From: Mycteria americana
Lineage: Eukaryota; Chordata; Aves; Ciconiiformes; Ciconiidae
Length of the DNA stretch: 64,000 nt
Direction of reading: 5' to 3'
NCBI RefSeq assembly: GCF_035582795.1
Contig: NC_134367.1
Span: forward strand, 8,323,562 to 8,387,561
A program made the position numbers and the translations under genes. Positions 12,801-27,722 of the stretch are shown in pieces (within the stretch, counting starts at the first letter, position 1; every line of letters starts with the position of its first letter). The notes beneath the pieces were generated by a model, which worked only from the letters and a program-made list of their open reading frames with translations, made no database searches and was not told the DNA's origin.

Positions 12801-15800
12801 TTTCATACCAATGAAGCATGGAAGAGGGAACAAGAGAAGTAGGTTTTGTTTCGGCTTCCTTCTCAGATATAATTAACTGTGTCATTTAAGTACTAATAAC
12901 TTATTTTAGAAATAGGCTAACAGCCGCTGCTGCCTCCTCCTCCTCTTACAGCCCAAACCTCAACTAAGCTAACTAGCTGATAGTATTTGATGAGCTGCTA
13001 ATTTTGACTAATTTACAGCATAATGGAGACTTCTGTATTGCTATGAATGTTTAAGGATGCTCTTGGCTGGGTGCTGGTCTCCTTTCCCAAATAACAAGTG
13101 ATAGGATGAGAGAAAATGGTCTCAGATTGTGCCAGGGGAGGTTTAGATTGGATATTAGGAAAAATTTCTTCACTGAAAGGGTTGTCAAGCATTGGAACAG
13201 GCTGCCCAGGGAAGTGGTTGAGTCACCATCCCTGGAGGTATTTAAAAGACGTGTAGATGTGGTGCTGAGGGACATAGTTTAGTGGTGGACTTGGCAGTGC
13301 TAGGTTAACGGGTGGACTTGATGATCTTAAAGGTCTTTTCCAACCTAAACGATTCTATGATTCTATTCTATACTTAATCGTATAGTAAATAACAGAATTT
13401 TTGGATGTTTTTTGGATGCAGTCAAATGACACAATTATATCTGTAAGCAGAAGTGCAGCAGTTGTTTTGGCGTGCCGCTAGGCTCACCAGCCGTTGCTTC
13501 TTGGCTGTGTATTCGGCAAAATACAGCACAATGCACTATAATTTTTGCAAGCCAGAATGGCTCCAGGTATAGTACATAGTCCCCAATGTGCATGTTTGGG
13601 ACCTGTTTGAAGGAGTATAATGTCTTTGAGGCCCTTCTCTACCTGTATCTAAAAACAGTGCAATTGCATCATCACCCTGTTTCTTGAACAGGGCAAAATC
13701 AGCTCAATTCTGAAAGGGAAGAGAATGAAAATGCTGATCCTTGTGTGAGTGCTGCTCACACTGTTCAATTCAGAGTGCCAGCAGGTGCTGACACACTGGA
13801 TACCCTGTTTGTTTCATGCTCCTAATTGTGTTTTCTTTGTATTTGTTCTCCTGTCCATAGGTTGATGAAAAAACTGTGGGAGAGCCTGGTTGGCTTTATG
13901 GGAGTTTTCAAGGACATTTTGGTTGGTTTCCATGCAATTATGTAGAAAAAATACCAGAAGGAGAAAAATCTTTATCTCCTAAGAAGGCCTTACTTCCTCC
14001 TACAGTATCTTTATCTACTACCTCAGCTGCTTCAGAGTGAGTTTTTGTTACATTTGTGTTAAAATTGCTTTTTCTAAATTTAGCTAACACATAGTGTACT
14101 GTATAGTTTCATTCAGTGTTTGTTTTTAAAATATAAATGCAGAAAACTTACTGAAGAACCTACCTGAAAGTCTTAGCTTGGAAACTGTAAGTATTTGATA
14201 GTCTGCTTCACATTATGTAGAATATCTGTTTTATATATGTTAAAAAAAAAAAAAGTGATTCTGCCTGAGGTACTTCTGAAATAAAAATTGTGATGTGTTA
14301 AATATGTCTGTATTCAATTTGCAGACCACTTTCACCGAGTAAATCCGCAGAAGAATCTGATTACCAAAACATAACGTTTTCTAGCCTGAACGTTAATGCA
14401 GCATGGCAACAGAAATCAGCTTTTACTCGCACTGTGTCCCCTGGATCTGTTTCGCCCATTCATGGACAGGTATGGAGAACTTGCTGTATTTTAGATTGAT
14501 GTTAATGAAACTGATTTTAAAAAAAAAAAAACCAACCCAAAACTAAAAAAAACCCCAAACAAAAACCCCCAAACCAAACGAAACCACAGCTTTTCTAATA
14601 CTGGGTGCACTGAACAGTCTAGAGGATAAAGAAACTAGTCTGAATTCTCCAGTAGTGTGCACTGACATAATTCCATGCATTTCCATGGACCAGTGAGCAA
14701 GAATACTCATGCAGTATGTTTTGTAATTCTATAATAATTTTCACCTCTAATTAGACACAAGATATTCCTAGCAAATAAGAAACAGAGTTGAGAGATTGTT
14801 CCTGAGTCAACAGGTTGTATACAGCAATGTAGAACGTTGTTGACCAGACATCAAATTATTCAGCCAACACTTAGCAATGAAATTGCATAGACTGCAATTA
14901 AAAGATACATAGCTGTTGGTTTGGTTGGTTTTTTTTTTAACACTTGCACCAATTTGGGGTAGTATGGTCAACCAACATCTCCACTTCTCTCTTAACAGGG
15001 GCAACCTGTCGAGAACTTAAAAGCACAAGCACTTTGCTCTTGGACTGCAAAAAAAGATAACCACTTGAATTTTTCAAAAAATGATATCATTACTGTCCTG
15101 GAGCAGCAGGAGAACTGGTGGTTTGGAGAGGTCCATGGAGGAAGGGGTTGGTTTCCAAAATCTTACGTCAAGCTGTTACCTGGGAGTGAAATCAAGAAAG
15201 AGGAGTAAGTATGACTTTTGGTTTTGTTTTATTCAACAGTTTACAAAAAAAGGTGGTTTTAAGAGTACAAAATTCTCACAGTGCTTTAAAGTGCAGAATA
15301 TAAATACTGTTTACAATTTATACTGTGCCATGTTAAGCTTTTATTATTTCATTCTGGCAAGCCAAGCAATGTTGGGCTCACTACTGTGTAAACACAGTTT
15401 TCCAAGGCTGAGTGCTGTGAAAAATCAGTGGTGTTAGATTATTCATCGAGTGCCAGACTTTGTTTTGCTTCATTACCGAGTCAGCTCTCTTGCAGTGTAG
15501 TTGCTTTCTGCCTCTGAAGGTGCCAATTTCTAATTGACCTGCAAAGAACTGTAAGCTCGTAAGGCGCGTCTTGCAGAAATAGTGTATTTTTCTTTACTTG
15601 AAAAGATCATTATTCTAATGCTGCAATGCAGCTGTTCAGGTAATAATTCAAAGTCTGGTTTCCGCTGGGATGGGCTGTACCATTGTGTGTGAATTGTTGT
15701 TTTCATGCGTTATGATAAAAGTTCTTAGAAATTCTCTAGAATGAGATAATTTAGACAAAATCTTTAATTTGTACTTCTTTTGGATAGCATAATTTGTGAA

Positions 15801-18800
15801 TATATCTTCTCGTCTTTCATTACGTTACTTTTTTTTTTTTTGAAGTGGTGTGCTCTTGGATATCAGTAATATCTGTCACTGTTTGACAGTCAGGGAAGTC
15901 TCTGCAATTAATTCAAAGGCAATACCAACTTTGAGATAACCAAAGTGAACTTAGTCTCATCCTAATAAAGAGATTTGTTCTTCATCAGCCTTTTTAGTTA
16001 CTCAAACTCTTTTTTCTTTCTGCAGACCAGAAGCTATTTATGCAGCTGTAAACAAAAAGCCTAACACACAGTCTTATGCAGCAGGAGAGGGTAAGACAGC
16101 ATGAAATATGCTACTTAATGATACAGTCTGTTTCTGCTTAATGGCATGTGAATAAACTTAAATATGTGAAGAGTTTCTGAGCAGGCCTTTTAATGTTTGT
16201 CCAAAAGATACAGTGCAAATCTTGAGCTACTGTTACAAGAATTGTAAAACAGGAACTTAAGTAAAGCTTATAACTAATTCAGGTTGAGCATAGGCCTGGG
16301 TTTTGGTTTTGATTTTAAGACTTTTGCTTGAGCATTAATTTATTTCTGAAAACTTAAATATGTCTCATACCCATAAGCCGAGTTCTCTTCCTGCTGTTCT
16401 CTACTGTCTTATACTGTACTGTAGAGACATGAGAAGGGATTTTTAGTCTCCTGAGTGTGGATCATTCTCTTTTAACCAGTAGGGAGTAGAGACAACAAAC
16501 ATTACTGGAGAAAAATTTGTGGGAAGCATTTTCTAAGCCTTTTAATCTAGTGTATCTCCATGGTTCCCCAATTATATTTTCATTCCACTTGTGTTTTTTC
16601 ATTTTTGCTGTGTTAGTGAGATAAGAATGGTTTTAATCAGGTTTAGGTGTGGAATATACGTGCTTGCTGTGAAACACAGAGGTAGGGTGGAATACTTAAT
16701 GCAAGAGATGAGTTTTCCAGCTGTGGCCTACAGGCCTCTGCTGATCCGCAGGATGATGGTATGGTAGTAGCTCTCACTGTGCCAAATTCACCTATCTGTA
16801 CAAAGTTGTGTACCTGTAATTCAGAGTCGTAAGCATGAGGCGAGATGTGATTACAATCAAGCAAGTAGGTAGGTTGATTCACAAACTTGTGAAGACATGA
16901 TCCATGTTATGAACACACTGATGTACGCTGATATCCAAGATAGCTTTACTTGCATCTGACGTACTTTTATCCTCCTATCTGAAAGTATTGTCTCTTTCTT
17001 TATATGTGCTGTTTGCACAGAGTATGTTGCGCTCTATTCATACTCAAGCTCTGAGCCTGGTGACTTGACTTTCATGGAAGGTGAGGAAATCCTAGTGACC
17101 CAGAAGGAAGGGGAATGGTGGACCGGGAGCATTGATGGCAGAACTGGAATCTTCCCCTCCAATTATGTCAAACCAAAGGATCAAGAAGTGAGTTCGTATT
17201 CTGAGAATGAACGCACGATGCTTTTTCTCAATTTTATTGTATTACTGGTATTGATATCTAGCTCTTAGGTAGTGATTTTAAGCAGGGGTTAATGTGCTTG
17301 ACAGAAAGGAAAAGCCTCAGTAGCTTGAGTGCTTAATCAGTGCTCTAGCCACAGTGTCACACTGTCTCTTTTCATACTGGATAGTATTTTGTAAATACAG
17401 GCTCAAAATTAAAATCTCCCTGTGCTTTTCTGTCCACATGCTTAAAGTTGGTGTAAACTCTACTGGTTTTATTGCACATTAAAAGATGATGGTTTTGTCT
17501 TTGTAGGCTTCTAGCATTGCTGGGAAAACTGGAACAATAAATAAGAAACCTGGTAAGTGTGTGATAACTTTTTAACATTTAGGACTGTTTCTTAAGTGAC
17601 TACGAGCATTTAGGTTCATAGCAGTGTTAATGGTGGCTAACGTGCTTAGCTGCAAGATATGTACCAGGATATTTCTGTGGATCTAGCTCTTACTGTAATG
17701 AAAAGATAACAAATGCAGTTAATGTATTATCTTTTCAGAAATTGCTCAGGTTACTACTGCCTATGCTGCATCGGGATCTGAACAGCTTAGTCTTGCTCCA
17801 GGACAGCTAATACTTATTCTGAAGAAAAACGCTAGTGGATGGTGGCAAGGAGAGTTGCAGGTAATTATTGAAGGAGAAATAATTGTGACTTCATGAACGG
17901 CAAGGAGGTGATCTTGGGTTTAATTCGAGAAAACAACTAAGTATAACGTTCTAAAAGCTGGCTAGAAAGTTATTTTCATCTTGTATAAACCATATTTGGG
18001 GAAAACCAAGTTTTTAATTAAACCTTGGGTTGCTGGGGTTATTTGTTTGTTTTGTTTGTTTGTTTGTTGGGGGGGGGTTGGTCACAGAAAATAGTAAAAC
18101 TGTCAATGAACATGTGCATGGGAGGGGGAAGAGGGATGTTGACAGTTAATAAATTGGTTAGGATTTAATTGGTAAAACATGAAATTGTAAAATTACTCTA
18201 ATGAAAGAACAGGAATTCTTGGAAGTTGAAGTTGGAAGCTAGTTTATTGTGAAGGTTGCTGTTCCCACTTTTCTCCTTTCCCCGCCTAGCAATGAATTCT
18301 AGTCCCAAGGGTTGAGAGTACTGTTACATGATGTTCTTAAATCATAGTTGATATTTTGACTTTTGGATCTTGGCCGTAATAGCTTTCATCTTTGCAACCA
18401 ATGCAAAAAGTTAAGTCATGATCTTACAATGTCTCTTTGTTACCCTTTTCTTTAGCTGAATTTTAGCTGCAGTGCCAGCCTGAATTTAAACATGTTACTT
18501 CCAATACTAAATGCTATTTCCAATATTGGGATTGAACAGCACAACAGAAAGTTCTGTCCTCTTAATATAACTTAATTGGCCTTTCCCAAGGTGTTCTACA
18601 GCTGCACACACTCTGTTTTGAGTGAATGCTCTTGTTAACACCTATCTTCCTTCTCCAACAGTTAGAACAGGGCTGGTCTAAGTATTCAGCATCTGTTTTT
18701 AAAACCAGCCTGCTTTACAGGTACAGGAGATCACAGTGAGCAGGTTGAGAAATTGATGCATTGAATTGCTGTGAATTAACAGCAGTGGAAAATGTATTCA

Positions 18801-21800
18801 TAGTGTGTGCAAAAAAAAAAAAAAACAGGAAACAATGAGTAGTTTGTACTTTAATAAAAGTAGGCCCAGTGCTGGTTCAGGAAGAAGCTTCAAAGAATAA
18901 AAAAAAAAAAAAAAAAAAAAGAAAAAGTGGGGGAAAGGAAACTAAGGTACACAATAACTAAGATACACAATTGTCAATTCTTGCTAGTTTGAATTTCTTT
19001 TTTTGTTGTAGTAGAGCTCACTCTGCAGTTACTGCTTTCAAAAATCTATGCTCGCTTTTACATCCTGACTTTTTTGTGTACTCTGAAGTATATTTGTTTC
19101 TTCACTGTGTGCAGAGATCGTCTTTACCTGTGGGACTAAAAAAGCAAAGACTAAAAAATGAGGAAATTATTTTCAAACTCTCACATGCTGTACTAGGTAG
19201 GAAGTGATATCAAATACTTAGGATTTTCAAAGGTAGCTTATGGTAATTGTTACCTCTGTTCTGAGTATCTCATTAGAGACTCCTTATATGATGCTTAAGT
19301 GGAATGTTCGTAGAGCGAATTTTCAGCCCTACAATTAAATTGTGCACTGAAATAATTAGCTGCACTTGAAAATTTTGGATGAACGCATTTGCCAGAACAT
19401 ATTAGGGTGCAGCTTTATTTGAATTGAGTTACTTTATCCTTTAGCTAGGTTTTTTCCTTTTGAGATCTGTTTAGAATTTAGTTGGTGTTTGGAAGCCTGA
19501 CTTTTTGTCTTTTGTTGGCAAAACTGTGTGACATATTTGTTGCGTTATTTTGCCGTCTATAGACTATTTGGTTTCTTAATTGTGTAATAACAATTTTAAA
19601 CATTTACAGGCCAGAGGGAAAAAGAGACAGAAAGGATGGTTCCCTGCCAGCCATGTGAAATTACTGGGTCCGAGCAGTGAAAGAACCACATCTGCAGCTC
19701 CCTCAGGTGAAAAAAAATGACTTTAAATTTCATTTGGAGTACTTCACGTAACTGCTTCAATTGTTCAGATACTAGTCTGAATTACGTAACTAGTGTAATA
19801 CTATGTTTAATGGCGGTATCTGATTGTGGTGTCACGGTGGAAGGTCAAGTCCTAGTCAGAATCTGGGTCTTTTGACAGACATGTCCCCATTCAGCCTGTA
19901 TCTTGGTCCAGGAAAGGTAAAATCTCACAACTTCTTCTTAATCAAAACAGTTTTTCATAGGGTCCCTCCCTAGCATATACTATCTTCTACATACCTTACA
20001 ACAGAAAGTCTGAGTCATACAAAGATGTTTCTATCCAGAAATCTGTGAGGATCAGCAGTCCATCTTCTATGGCAAGAGCTTTTTAATTTTCCTGAATGCA
20101 CTGAAGAGCCACACTCTTCTCATTTGGAAACTCCATGTTTCCAAATGCTGGCAAAAATCTTACAGAAAACTAGCAATCTTTGACAAACACCTTGGAATTA
20201 CATGCACTGCTCTTTATAAGGAGGGAGACTGAGCAGCAGATTTCCACTAGGTTTTTCCATTTGAATGGCCAGGTACAGATGTGATTATTTCACGGAAAAG
20301 GAGCCTTTTTGCTTCTGCATGCTTAAATTGTGCTGTTCTCCACAGCTATGATTTGCTAATACAACAGCTTCCTGGGTATTACTGGACACAACTTCTCTTT
20401 GACTAAACTAGCAGCTCACGATTAGCTCATGCGCATTTCCTCTTCCTTTGCCATGTTTTTCTCACAAGGATCAGCCATAAGATAATCAAACTCACTTTCT
20501 TTTCCAAGCCAGTAAAAGAAATAGAAGCATACTTGATTATATTTTAAAATGTTTTGAAGGTCAATAGATGCTATACTAACTGAATCCATTTGCTGTGTAA
20601 GTGCATAGATATATAAAGTGGAAATAAAGATTACTGCCTGGCCCAATTAAAAAAAAAAAGTTAAAGAAAAGGGAGGACAGTTCCACATCAAGATAAGATC
20701 ATGTGGTATTTTTCTTATGTAACGGTGTATGTGAAATTGTTCTTTCTTTCCTGTGGTTATGTAAAACACTGAAAAAACAGTCTTAATACTTGTATGACAC
20801 TATTTTGCTATTTTTGGTTTTTTTCACCATAGTGTGTCAAGTGATAGCGATGTATGATTACATGGCAAACAATGAAGATGAGCTCAGTTTCTCCAAAGGG
20901 CAGCTTATTAATGTACTGAGCAAAGATGATGCTGACTGGTGGCAAGGAGAAATCAGCGGTGTGACAGGTCTCTTCCCCTCAAACTATGTGAAGATGACCA
21001 CGGATTCTGATCCAAGTCAGCAGTGTAAGCAACTTTTATTTTTTATTAGTTTTGTTACTTTATTTCAAAGGTGCATAGCTATTCTTGTGCTTTGTGTTTG
21101 GAATTTGGAGTTCCAGGCATCAGCTGAACTTACTGGTACTTTAAATATTCTTTCTTTAAATACTTTACTATAGTACTAAGTACTTTGAATACTTTTCTAT
21201 TTTATAGAATATAGTTTCTATAATTTAACCTACAAACAACCAGCACGTTACCAAACAGCCAGTGTGTGATCATAAGAGTGCTAGGGTGAGCTAAAAGTAC
21301 TAGATTTGGTAGGTGTTCCCCTTCCATTAAAGATGCTGATGTTTGATAACTGACACTGACTGGGAGTCAGTGCAGGCATACTATGGTTGACTATAGAACT
21401 TGTTCGAGTTTTATAAAATATGAAAAAGTGTCTGCTGTAGTCATCGTTAACTTATATTTAAACTATTTACCAGTTAAGGAAAAATAACCATAGAATGGAT
21501 AGGAAAAAGATTCTAGCATTAGCAAGTGACCTATCCTGTGGTAAATGCGCATGTCCTGGCTCCCAGCAATCCAGCTCTCATCCAATTCTGAGAAACAAGA
21601 TATAGATCAAAACATATGTTAAGCTGAAAATTATCAGTAGCAGGCTGAGAACTGAATGCTAGAATATACACCTATCTGACAGTCAAAATTTTCTCTGCCT
21701 TTTTTGCACGTAAACACAGTAAAGGTTTCTGGTGTCCCACCCCACGCACACCCCATTTGTTTGGCCGCTCTCCCCAGACAAATTTACCACCGTTTTTACT

Positions 21801-24800
21801 CCCTCAGCTTTTTGTCCTGGGGCACTGTGATTAAACCAACTTTTATATCAACACATGCCATCAGTGGGTTTGGGAACGTATCTTGATGTCAAAGTTGCTC
21901 CTTTGACATAACAAGCCTTGTCCCTTCACTTGCTGTTTTTTCCCTCGGCATCATTTGTAGTTTTCTCAGTATAAAGACACGCATCCAGAAGTCTGGTTGA
22001 GGTTCACTCTTAATAGTCTATAGCTAGTGTGTAGGACCAGTTTGCACTTAAGATTTGATCAACATAGTTGTGTTCTTACAGAAGAATTCACAAACTCGGT
22101 AATGAAGGTACAGCTTGGATTGGAAAGTTAAAATATTTTCCCTGGGTAGCTTTTTATGGTACCTGGGCAAAATCGAGTATGCACCGTTCTTGAGGTTTTC
22201 TTTTTAGCTAAATTACGTCTGTGCTCACATTTTTGGTAACACATTGATTTTTTTTTTTTTTTTTTTTTTTAAAATGCCTCTGGCCGGTGTGGCTGTGATG
22301 TCAAAAACTTCTACATTTAGATTGAACTCAACATTCTTTTGATTAGGCATATCAAAATCGTTAAAATGAGCCTTTGAACATTTTTGTTTTGTTTTGTTTA
22401 CAAAATCTCAGTTCTGAAGAAATAGCGTAGACTAAATCCAGATGGGCTATAAAACTAAGATTCTGGCTGAGTATTAAAACTTTCTGAATTTCCCGAAATG
22501 ATGGAGATACTAGCTTATCACACCAGGTGTGTTGCCATTTAGAGTTATATGGCTGAATGCGGTAAGTGCAAGGCGATTACATATACCACTAATTTTCAAC
22601 AAACGCAGTGCTAAGATCAAGTTGTAATTGGAAACTTTCCATATGATGATTAAGTTTTTCTCATTGTTTGCTGATACGTCGTTAGGCTTTTTCTCAGATT
22701 TCAATGTTGCGGAGTAAAAATATTTCCATCCGCATCAAACTGTGGCTGTGTGAACAGAATTTTCCTTTGAAAGTATATTGGCAAAGGTCAGCTGGTGGCA
22801 GTCACGTGAGCAGATGTGCACCAGGTCATCTGGACTTGGTTGTTCAACTTTTGTCTAAGTAGTAGTCTGTTTGCTACAAAGCAGATCTGCTGGTGCTTAA
22901 GTAACAAAATCTGCCTATTGGTGAATGAAGAGTACGTTGAATTTAAAAAAAAAATTCTCTGAGTATTTCAAATAAGCTAACTTGTATATCAGTTTTGTGC
23001 TGGGATTTGCCGTTCTTTTGTGATACATGCATTTGGAAACTTCCGGAAAAATCCTGCTTGAAGTCCAGAGCCTGCTCAAAACCAGCATGGCTTGTTAGCT
23101 CAAGCGCAGCATTGTGCAAATATCATTACACAGATTTCAGCTGGGCTGCTTTCATCTGGTGTGAAGTCTGAGCTAATAAGTTGTGTTAGCAGTAAGCAAG
23201 CACTGTACCATTCGCCTGTAACCAGAGAAATACTTACATATGTACTGATTCAACTTTCAAACTTCCTTGGATTTCCTTAAAATATTTTTTGCTCTCATTT
23301 AAATGTAGTGCACAAACTGTCACTGGTATTCTTGAGAAATCACTAAGGAATTGTCCCACAGAACTGTTGATGGCCCTCTAGGAACCAGCTTAGAGATATG
23401 ACAGAATATAATTTTAAAAATGCATTGTTACATTTTAAAGAATTGTTAATCTGAGTATTGTAATGTTTCTGTTGAAGAACAGCAGTTTCTCCCACTGTCT
23501 TTTCTAGATGGTCGAATGTAATGGTATTTGAAAAGGAGCAGGCAGATTTGGTTTACTGAAATAGGTTTGCAGCTTAGGAAAATTCTGCTTTTCCCTCAAA
23601 TTTAAACTCTGTTATATGGACCGCCTTTGTATCCAGAGTCTTTCCTGGGACTTACTAGTTACAGCAGTAATGGCAAACTTCCCTAGCAAAGAAGGAACTT
23701 AGGTCGGCGAGATGTTTCTTCTCTTAGGTTGCTGAAATAGCTCTCTGAACGGAAGAAGCTGTGCTGACGAGATCGCTTTTCCTGTTGGTGTAGCTGCACA
23801 TCCTGGCATAGGGTCCCTGCAAGGCAAAAAAAAAAAAAAAAATCAATTAAGAGTGTCATAGGGCTGTCAGCAGGTCTCTTAAATTCAACTGAGTCCTGGT
23901 GACTGCAGAACACAGAATACTTGAGAGTCGTTCTCTCAGTGACCTTGGTGATGGTTAGACTTACTCATGTTTTAATGACGTTTTCATAGCCCTTATTCTA
24001 ATGTTTGCACAAAAGCCATCATAAAGAATAAATAAGATATGCAGAAGGTTTCAAAATATAAATAGCTATAGATTTAAAGTAAAGGAATATGCATAATCTC
24101 ATAATCTTCAGTTCTTTGTTGAGTGCTTGCTCAACCATTCCGGGTCAGATCTTTTGTGTATTGGCAGTACCTGTCTAGGACATGTCTACCAGGTTTTCTT
24201 CCCGTTCTTCCCAAGGGGTGTGTAAGGCGTGGTGCACTTACCACTTTACAGTTCTTCCCAGTGGCCTGGTCTGGAGATAATTTTGTTATTTCAGCCAGTC
24301 TTCATCTGCCTTAAACAGTTGCTCTTAGAAACTTATTCTCTCCTTATTTGTTGGCTTTTTCAGTGAGATACCTTTCTTCAGTTTGTCGTCTTATCCATGG
24401 GACCAGTCTGAGCCTTGTCCTTATATTTTCTTTAGTTGAGATTTTTTCCCCTTAGATACCTCAAATGGAGGCAAGACAGCTACATCTGCATACTTGGTTG
24501 CTGGATGTCTTTTAGTGTTAGAGATCAGTTCATCTCTCAGAGATGTTTGTGCTGAGAGCTGGACAACTCAGCCAGGTGGACATACCTATGCTCAGTGTGC
24601 AGAGGCTTCTAGTTCATCTTACCTGAGGTATCTCATCTCCCTTTGTGAGACTGGTCTTTCACAGAGCTGAATGTTGTATCAGTTCTTTCTGCTCTAATGT
24701 ACGTATAGTTATTGTTTCTGCTCACTCTTTTTTTCTTTCCGTAGCCCAGCATTGCTGCAGTTCCTCAGGCATCTGTTACTGCTTCAGGTGCTCAGACGTG

Positions 24801-27690
24801 AGCTCCAGGTAGTCCCCATAGCCTGATTCCCTACACACCTCCTTCCCCCATTTAAACCTACCCGATCTGCCTTCTGCCAGTGCAATGGCAAAAGTTGGTT
24901 AGACTGGGAACAGATCCTCTCTCCGTAGACTGTTCTTGACACACGTATGATGATGGTGTACGTTTCCTTAGGTACAGACTTGATGTTTATAGTAATACCA
25001 CTAGATCTACCTAAATTTTTTTCCTCCCCAAACCTTACTTGTAGATGTGACATGTTAGAGACCTGAGGCAAGTCCTGTCCTTTCAACAACAAAGATCTGT
25101 ATTTCTGGAAGTTTATCTCCATGCACAAAAGATCATTAGTAATTCCTGTACACCACTGTCTAATGTGTGTGAATGAAGCTGATCGATTTTTCAAGGACGT
25201 TCATAGTGCAAAAACAACTTCTGAACTGACATGCTTGTGGCAGGTGCATTTCTGTGTCTATATATGGACAACACATTTTGAAATTCTCTAGTTATTGCCA
25301 AGTAACTTCTCTTTATGATTACGGAGTAAGAGTTCGTGGTATCAATGGCTTTGAGGCTACCAGTTGCAATGTTGCAGGTCTACATTCATTTTTTTAACAC
25401 ATGAAGATTAATAATTTATTCTAAGATTTTACGCAACAGCTCCAGAATTGTACCCCTTTTACCAAAGATCAAATACAAAATCAATCCCTTAGTTCATAGT
25501 GACATAGTCATTTTGTATTTCTAAAACTATTTGGTGAATGTCAGTCAGGCTTGATAAAACTTCCAGGTTGAAATCCAGGGGTCTGGAATAGTCTCCGGCT
25601 TGCCCACAAGGTGTGTGCAGCTGCAGCCCATGTCATACATCTGCCTTTAACCTGACTTTGCAGTGCCTCTTCGAGACCGCACAGACCTTCGTTTCTGATG
25701 TGAGTATTGAGTGATGTGGTATGTCCTACTTCATGGACACATACTTACTAGAGACAAGATTTCATTTAGTTTCAGGCTTTGAACAGAGTCAAACAGGTTA
25801 ATTTTTATGTGCCGCTATGAATAAATTCCATTGAGACTTTACAAGTTTAGTTTTTTATCTGATTTTCTTATGTCTCATTACAAGTTTCTCAGGATAAATC
25901 CTGGCTTTGTTGAAATCTCAGGGAATTTTGCCATTGCCTTTAAAAAAAACCCTAGGGCTTGACCTTGTGTTGTTGAGTCTACATAACATAAGTCTTCCTT
26001 GGGAAGAAACTTTCTTCTTCAAGTGAATCAGCTACAAGTGTGTTTCAGAGTCAGTGACGGCTGGTCGCAAGTACTTAAAACTGTGTGTGTTTATAAATAT
26101 GAAATTGCAAGAGTAGTAGCTCATGATGTCTGTTTTGAGAAAGTTGAACGTTAGTCATTCCTTTCTGACCTCTTTGGTGTTGTTCTGTCTTTGTCCATAG
26201 AACTCATATGTTTCACTCTTCAAATTTATGTTCATTTTATCCTTCATTTTTTTTTGTTTTTTTTAGGACCCAATGTTGTCTTCCAGTGTGAAAGCACCTC
26301 AGAGACCCACTATCCAAGTTTGACTGTAGCGTGGAGGCAGGGTGGCCAGCCCTGCTCACATATCTCTGACTCAATCCTTTTGCTTCGTTTGAACGTTAGA
26401 TCCAGTCAAGAAATTAGGTTTTTGTGGGTTTTCTTATAATCTACAGTTACAGTTGATTTGTAAAAGCAGAAAGGATAGTGGGTCTTTGTGTGGCTTTCAC
26501 TGCTGTTCATTCTTGTTTCCTTTAGTATTTTTCTTTGGTATTGATAATTGTAGATCATTAGCATGCATATCAAGTTATCATTTGCATGGTGGGATTGCAG
26601 ACACACAAAGACCCACTATTTGCACAGTTTATCCGAGCTGTTTTGAATGGGCAGTTGTGTTCTTTTAATGTTGTAATGTACATACTTTGCAGAATTAAAA
26701 TGTTCGCTGATTACTGTTCTAATGGCCTTGATTTAATCTCTTGCATATTGAGCTTTTAAAATTGGCAGCCTACAAGGCTCATCCAGAGAACAAACCCTAC
26801 CTGTCTCTGCTGCTGATAGTCACTGTGATTACAAACATGCTACAAGATCTAAGATTTAGATCTGGTGCAGTCCATCCAGCCTTTTAATACCCTTTTTAAC
26901 TGGGGAAAGAACTATTAAGCATAGAGTGGAGGATATTGTAATTTTTTTCTTCCTTCACAGTAGTACTATAGCAGGAATTCAGGTTGTTTTGGCTGGATGT
27001 GTCCTATCCCTAAACAACCTCCTTCCTTTAAATACTTTATTCCTGTAATTCATATTTGCTTTCAGTTTTAGCAAACAGCAAACATGTACTAGTTACTGCA
27101 GTAAGTACTTATACAGCCTCTGTGCTACTAGACCCTTTCCCTGCCCCTTTTCTTCATTAAATAGTTAAAGGTACTGAACAGTATTTTTATCTGGCTACGG
27201 TCTGCAGTGACTTAAAGTAAGTACTATCTGAAAGCTGCTTCTCTTCTTTCTGTTAAATAAATTAGCAGCCTAATACATAGGTAATCTCGATAAAAGAGAT
27301 GTTGCCACAAAAGAAACACTAACAGACACCTGGAGCTGAAGGCAGAGCATTCGGGTTTAAAAATGGAACTATACTCCTCAGCTCAAAAGTGGTCCTTAAA
27401 GGTACAGTTGTGGCATGTCAGCAGTACGGTCCAGTAAAGGTGCCCACGTTTTATTAGTTTGGGGGGAGGGAGGGACCAGGACTTCAGGACTATAACCCTG
27501 ATACCCCTTGAAATAAAAGGATTAACTTAATAGCAGACTACTTGTCTGATTAAATAGTTCTGTGCTCCTGTAACAACAGGAGAGATCTAGTAGACACAGT
27601 ATTTAATTTAGTTGGTTTCCTGAACTTGGTTACAAAACAGCAAAGGTCACTTATGCAATCAGAAATGTTTACAGAACACTGTTTGTTTAC

Positions 27691-27722
<32 letters not shown>

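Noticed and set aside
13051-13275. 74-codon minus-strand frame
   Set aside because: Antisense shadow of the CR1 3' end.
24784-25194. 136-codon minus-strand frame in the long ITSN2 intron
   Set aside because: No recognised similarity, no splice context and no codon pattern; considered chance.
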